A stretch of DNA of 64,000 nt from NCBI RefSeq assembly GCF_009856415.1, contig NZ_WMEZ01000002.1, positions 682,001 through 746,000 of the forward strand, read 5' to 3'. The position numbers and the translations under genes are program-made. The notes under the pieces are model-generated. The model saw nothing but the letters and a program-made list of their open reading frames with translations, made no database searches and was not told the DNA's origin. Source of the stretch: Halobacillus litoralis. GTDB taxonomy: Bacteria; Bacillota; Bacilli; Bacillales; Halobacillaceae. Numbering within the stretch: the stretch's first letter is position 1; every line of letters starts with the position of its first letter. Shown piece by piece: positions 62,759-64,000 of the stretch.

Positions 62759-62773
62759 ACGCAGAAATCTGCG
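62759..62773 (-). other. Small hairpin between liaH and liaF
   Basis: GCAGA-aa-TCTGC with flanking GC pairs; on the minus strand it is followed by TCTTTATC. It is a weak terminator or processing site that could make liaIH mRNA more abundant than liaFSR. Confidence 0.5.
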
Positions 62774-62793
62774 CCTTCATCATACCATGTTTT

Positions 62794-63435
62794 CTATTTA
62801 GCGGGTACTTCCTCCCGTTTCTCCATTTCTTTCTCCAAATGAGCCATTTTACTGTCAAAGGTATTGTGATCGTACGCACTGTTTACCTTGTACTCGAGGT
62901 CCTCAATATAACGGTCGATTTCTGAAAATCTTGAGTAAGGCTTGTCCGCTGCGTCCTCGATCACACGATTCATGCGGTGATGAGCACGAGCGATATTTTC
63001 ACGCCCCATCAGTTCCATCCGCTTCAAATGCATGTCCTTCAGCTTGTGTTTCATTTCTTCATATTTGCGCTCTAGCGCTTCCAGTTGTTCGACACTATCC
63101 CTTCTTGATGCTTGAAGGCGATCAGCTCTTGCCTCATATTCCTGCTGCTCTTTGACGGCAAATTCATACATTGTGGTTTCTCCGGCTTTTTCAGCAATTT
63201 CAGCCTGGCGTCTGCGCTTGTCCGCCATATCCTGTGCTTTCTGAACCTCACGGGAAAACTCATCTTTCAATCGGTACTGCCGCTCCACAAGCTTCCTGAC
63301 CTTCTCGGTTTCTTTTTCACTTTCACGCAAATACTGATTTAACATTGCGATCGGGTTCTTTTGTTCTTTTTGATCCAACGCCTCGTGCAAGTCTGCGGTA
63401 ATGGAATCTTTCAACCTCGTAAATAAATTAGCCAT
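62794..63435 (-). CDS. liaH: LiaH, PspA-family envelope stress protein
   Basis: 213 residues, almost wholly coiled coil. FTRLKDSITADLHEALDQKE then NPIAMLNQYLRESEKETEKV is the PspA/IM30 start. It forms large rings at the inner face of the membrane and guards it from damage. AAAGGAGAG lies before the ATG. Directly follows liaI, its membrane anchor. Confidence 0.95.
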   Translation of the reverse strand: MANLFTRLKDSITADLHEALDQKEQKNPIAMLNQYLRESEKETEKVRKLVERQYRLKDEFSREVQKAQDMADKRRRQAEIAEKAGETTMYEFAVKEQQEYEARADRLQASRRDSVEQLEALERKYEEMKHKLKDMHLKRMELMGRENIARAHHRMNRVIEDAADKPYSRFSEIDRYIEDLEYKVNSAYDHNTFDSKMAHLEKEMEKREEVPAK

Positions 63436-63456
63436 ATTGTGTATCTCTCCTTTGGT

Positions 63457-63804
63457 TTATTTGTTCATTTCTGCCCATTGGCGTTCAAAGTTGGTAAAAG
63501 GATCATCGGACTTGGTAGATCGTAACTCTTCGCTTTTGCTTGTCCAATTTTTATAGATCCAGTACAGCACAAAAGCAGCGGCTACGCCGATTACGGCATA
63601 GACATTGGAGACGGCTATACTGAGGATGATCAGTCCGACAACGACCCAGCCGATCTTCGCTGCCGTAGAGTCAGTCTTCATGAACTGTTTGAACACGACA
63701 TAAAGCAACCAGACACTTACACCCAGGAGGATCATCGGTCCTAAATTGACGAGCAATACGGTAAGGGCGACTAATCCAGCCAGGAATAGTAAAAATTTCT
63801 TCAT
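63457..63804 (-). CDS. liaI: LiaI membrane protein
   Basis: 115 residues, three to four hydrophobic stretches (FLLFLAGLVALTVLLVNLG; MILLGVSVWLLYVVFKQF; IGWVVVGLIILSIAVSNVYA; VIGVAAAFVLYWIYKNW) and a short charged tail (DDPFTNFERQWAEMNK). The place at the head of the lia operon and the size match LiaI, which holds LiaH at the membrane. AAGGAGGG precedes the ATG. No liaG gene is present between liaH and liaF. Confidence 0.88.
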   Translation of the reverse strand: MKKFLLFLAGLVALTVLLVNLGPMILLGVSVWLLYVVFKQFMKTDSTAAKIGWVVVGLIILSIAVSNVYAVIGVAAAFVLYWIYKNWTSKSEELRSTKSDDPFTNFERQWAEMNK

Positions 63805-63836
63805 CGTTTTTCCCTCCTTGCTGATTTCTTGTCTTT

Positions 63837-63865
63837 ATCATATCGATAATAGAATTTTGGCGTAA
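63837..63865 (-). promoter_or_regulatory. Promoter of the lia operon
   Basis: On the minus strand TTACGC (63865-63860), 17-bp spacer, TATGAT (63842-63837). The weak -35 suits activator control. Further upstream CTCTGG occurs twice, 24 bp apart, which could be part of the LiaR site. Confidence 0.55.
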
Positions 63866-63984
63866 TGAGCCAGAGATATATTTTCAACTAAGACCAGAGG
63901 CGTATCGTAGGATAAGAAAATGTGGAGATGGAACTAATGGTAGAGGATAGTAAACAATTAGAACGAGGGCGCCGCCCCCCATAA

Positions 63985-64000
63985 CAAAAAAAGCCGCCCA
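63985..64000 (-). terminator. Half of a terminator at the window edge
   Basis: On the minus strand TGGGCGGC then TTTTTTT is the last arm and T-run of a terminator whose first arm is outside the window. It implies a minus-strand gene beyond the right edge. The 63805-63984 gap holds only the lia promoter region. Confidence 0.6.

Overview
The window looks like chromosome from a low-to-mid GC Gram-positive of the Bacillaceae, most likely a moderately halophilic genus such as Halobacillus or a close relative (inference). Supporting signs are Bacillus-type ribosome sites (AAGGAGG), a perfect sigma-A promoter in front of an S-box riboswitch, operons ordered much as in Bacillus subtilis (liaIHFSR, cssRS beside htrB, a TetR gene divergent from swrC), a BCCT osmolyte carrier and several sodium- or proton-coupled carriers. 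I see no rRNA, tRNA, CRISPR array, transposase or phage gene.

Layout: 1-3000 is a minus-strand operon of circularly permuted ATP-grasp, alpha-E protein and a transglutaminase-like protein cut by the window edge. 3700-8830 holds a quinone-reductase-like enzyme and the plus-strand row recQ-kynU-kynB. 8990-12390 has a BCCT carrier, a 57-residue zinc-ribbon protein and a carotenoid-type FAD oxidoreductase. 13050-16720 carries an ECF sigma factor with its membrane partner, then asparagine synthase. 16760-21630 has an M29 aminopeptidase, an ABC-F protein and an AGCS symporter. 21900-25590 is a Fur-box-marked ferric iron ABC transporter. 25630-29570 has an acyl-CoA thioesterase, CssRS-like sensors and HtrB. 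30360-37780 has cardiolipin synthase, NiaR, sucrose-6-phosphate hydrolase, PTS IIA, methionine gamma-lyase with a cre site, and an MFS/MarR pair. 37890-49000 has an EAL/HDOD protein, a Rieske oxidoreductase, RarD, two more flavoproteins, and swrC with its TetR regulator. 49660-54420 has a DUF2188 protein, the S-box metY-metX operon and a lipoprotein polysaccharide deacetylase. 55220-60000 has DUF4166-kynA, an RQC-like DNA-binding protein, rpiA and a tiny membrane peptide. 60340-63800 is the lia cell-envelope stress operon.

How genes work together: kynA, kynB and kynU supply all three steps from tryptophan to anthranilate but lie in two places 47 kb apart. metY-metX makes homocysteine under SAM control while methionine gamma-lyase breaks methionine down under probable CcpA control. 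Two envelope-stress circuits (cssRS-htrB and lia) and a TetR-controlled RND pump deal with surface damage.

The most unusual thing is a dispersed, non-coding, MITE-like composite element. It occurs six times, always between genes, and is about 490-640 bp long. Each copy has outer inverted ends containing GAAGACTCAGTTTCGAGA and two long, different palindromic modules. In two of the six copies the whole interior is inverted relative to the ends. The palindrome arms show compensatory changes between copies, one copy carries a nested 160-bp insertion, two copies have lost the tip of module 2, and three decayed single ends lie elsewhere. The ORFs that can be read through these elements are not believable genes.
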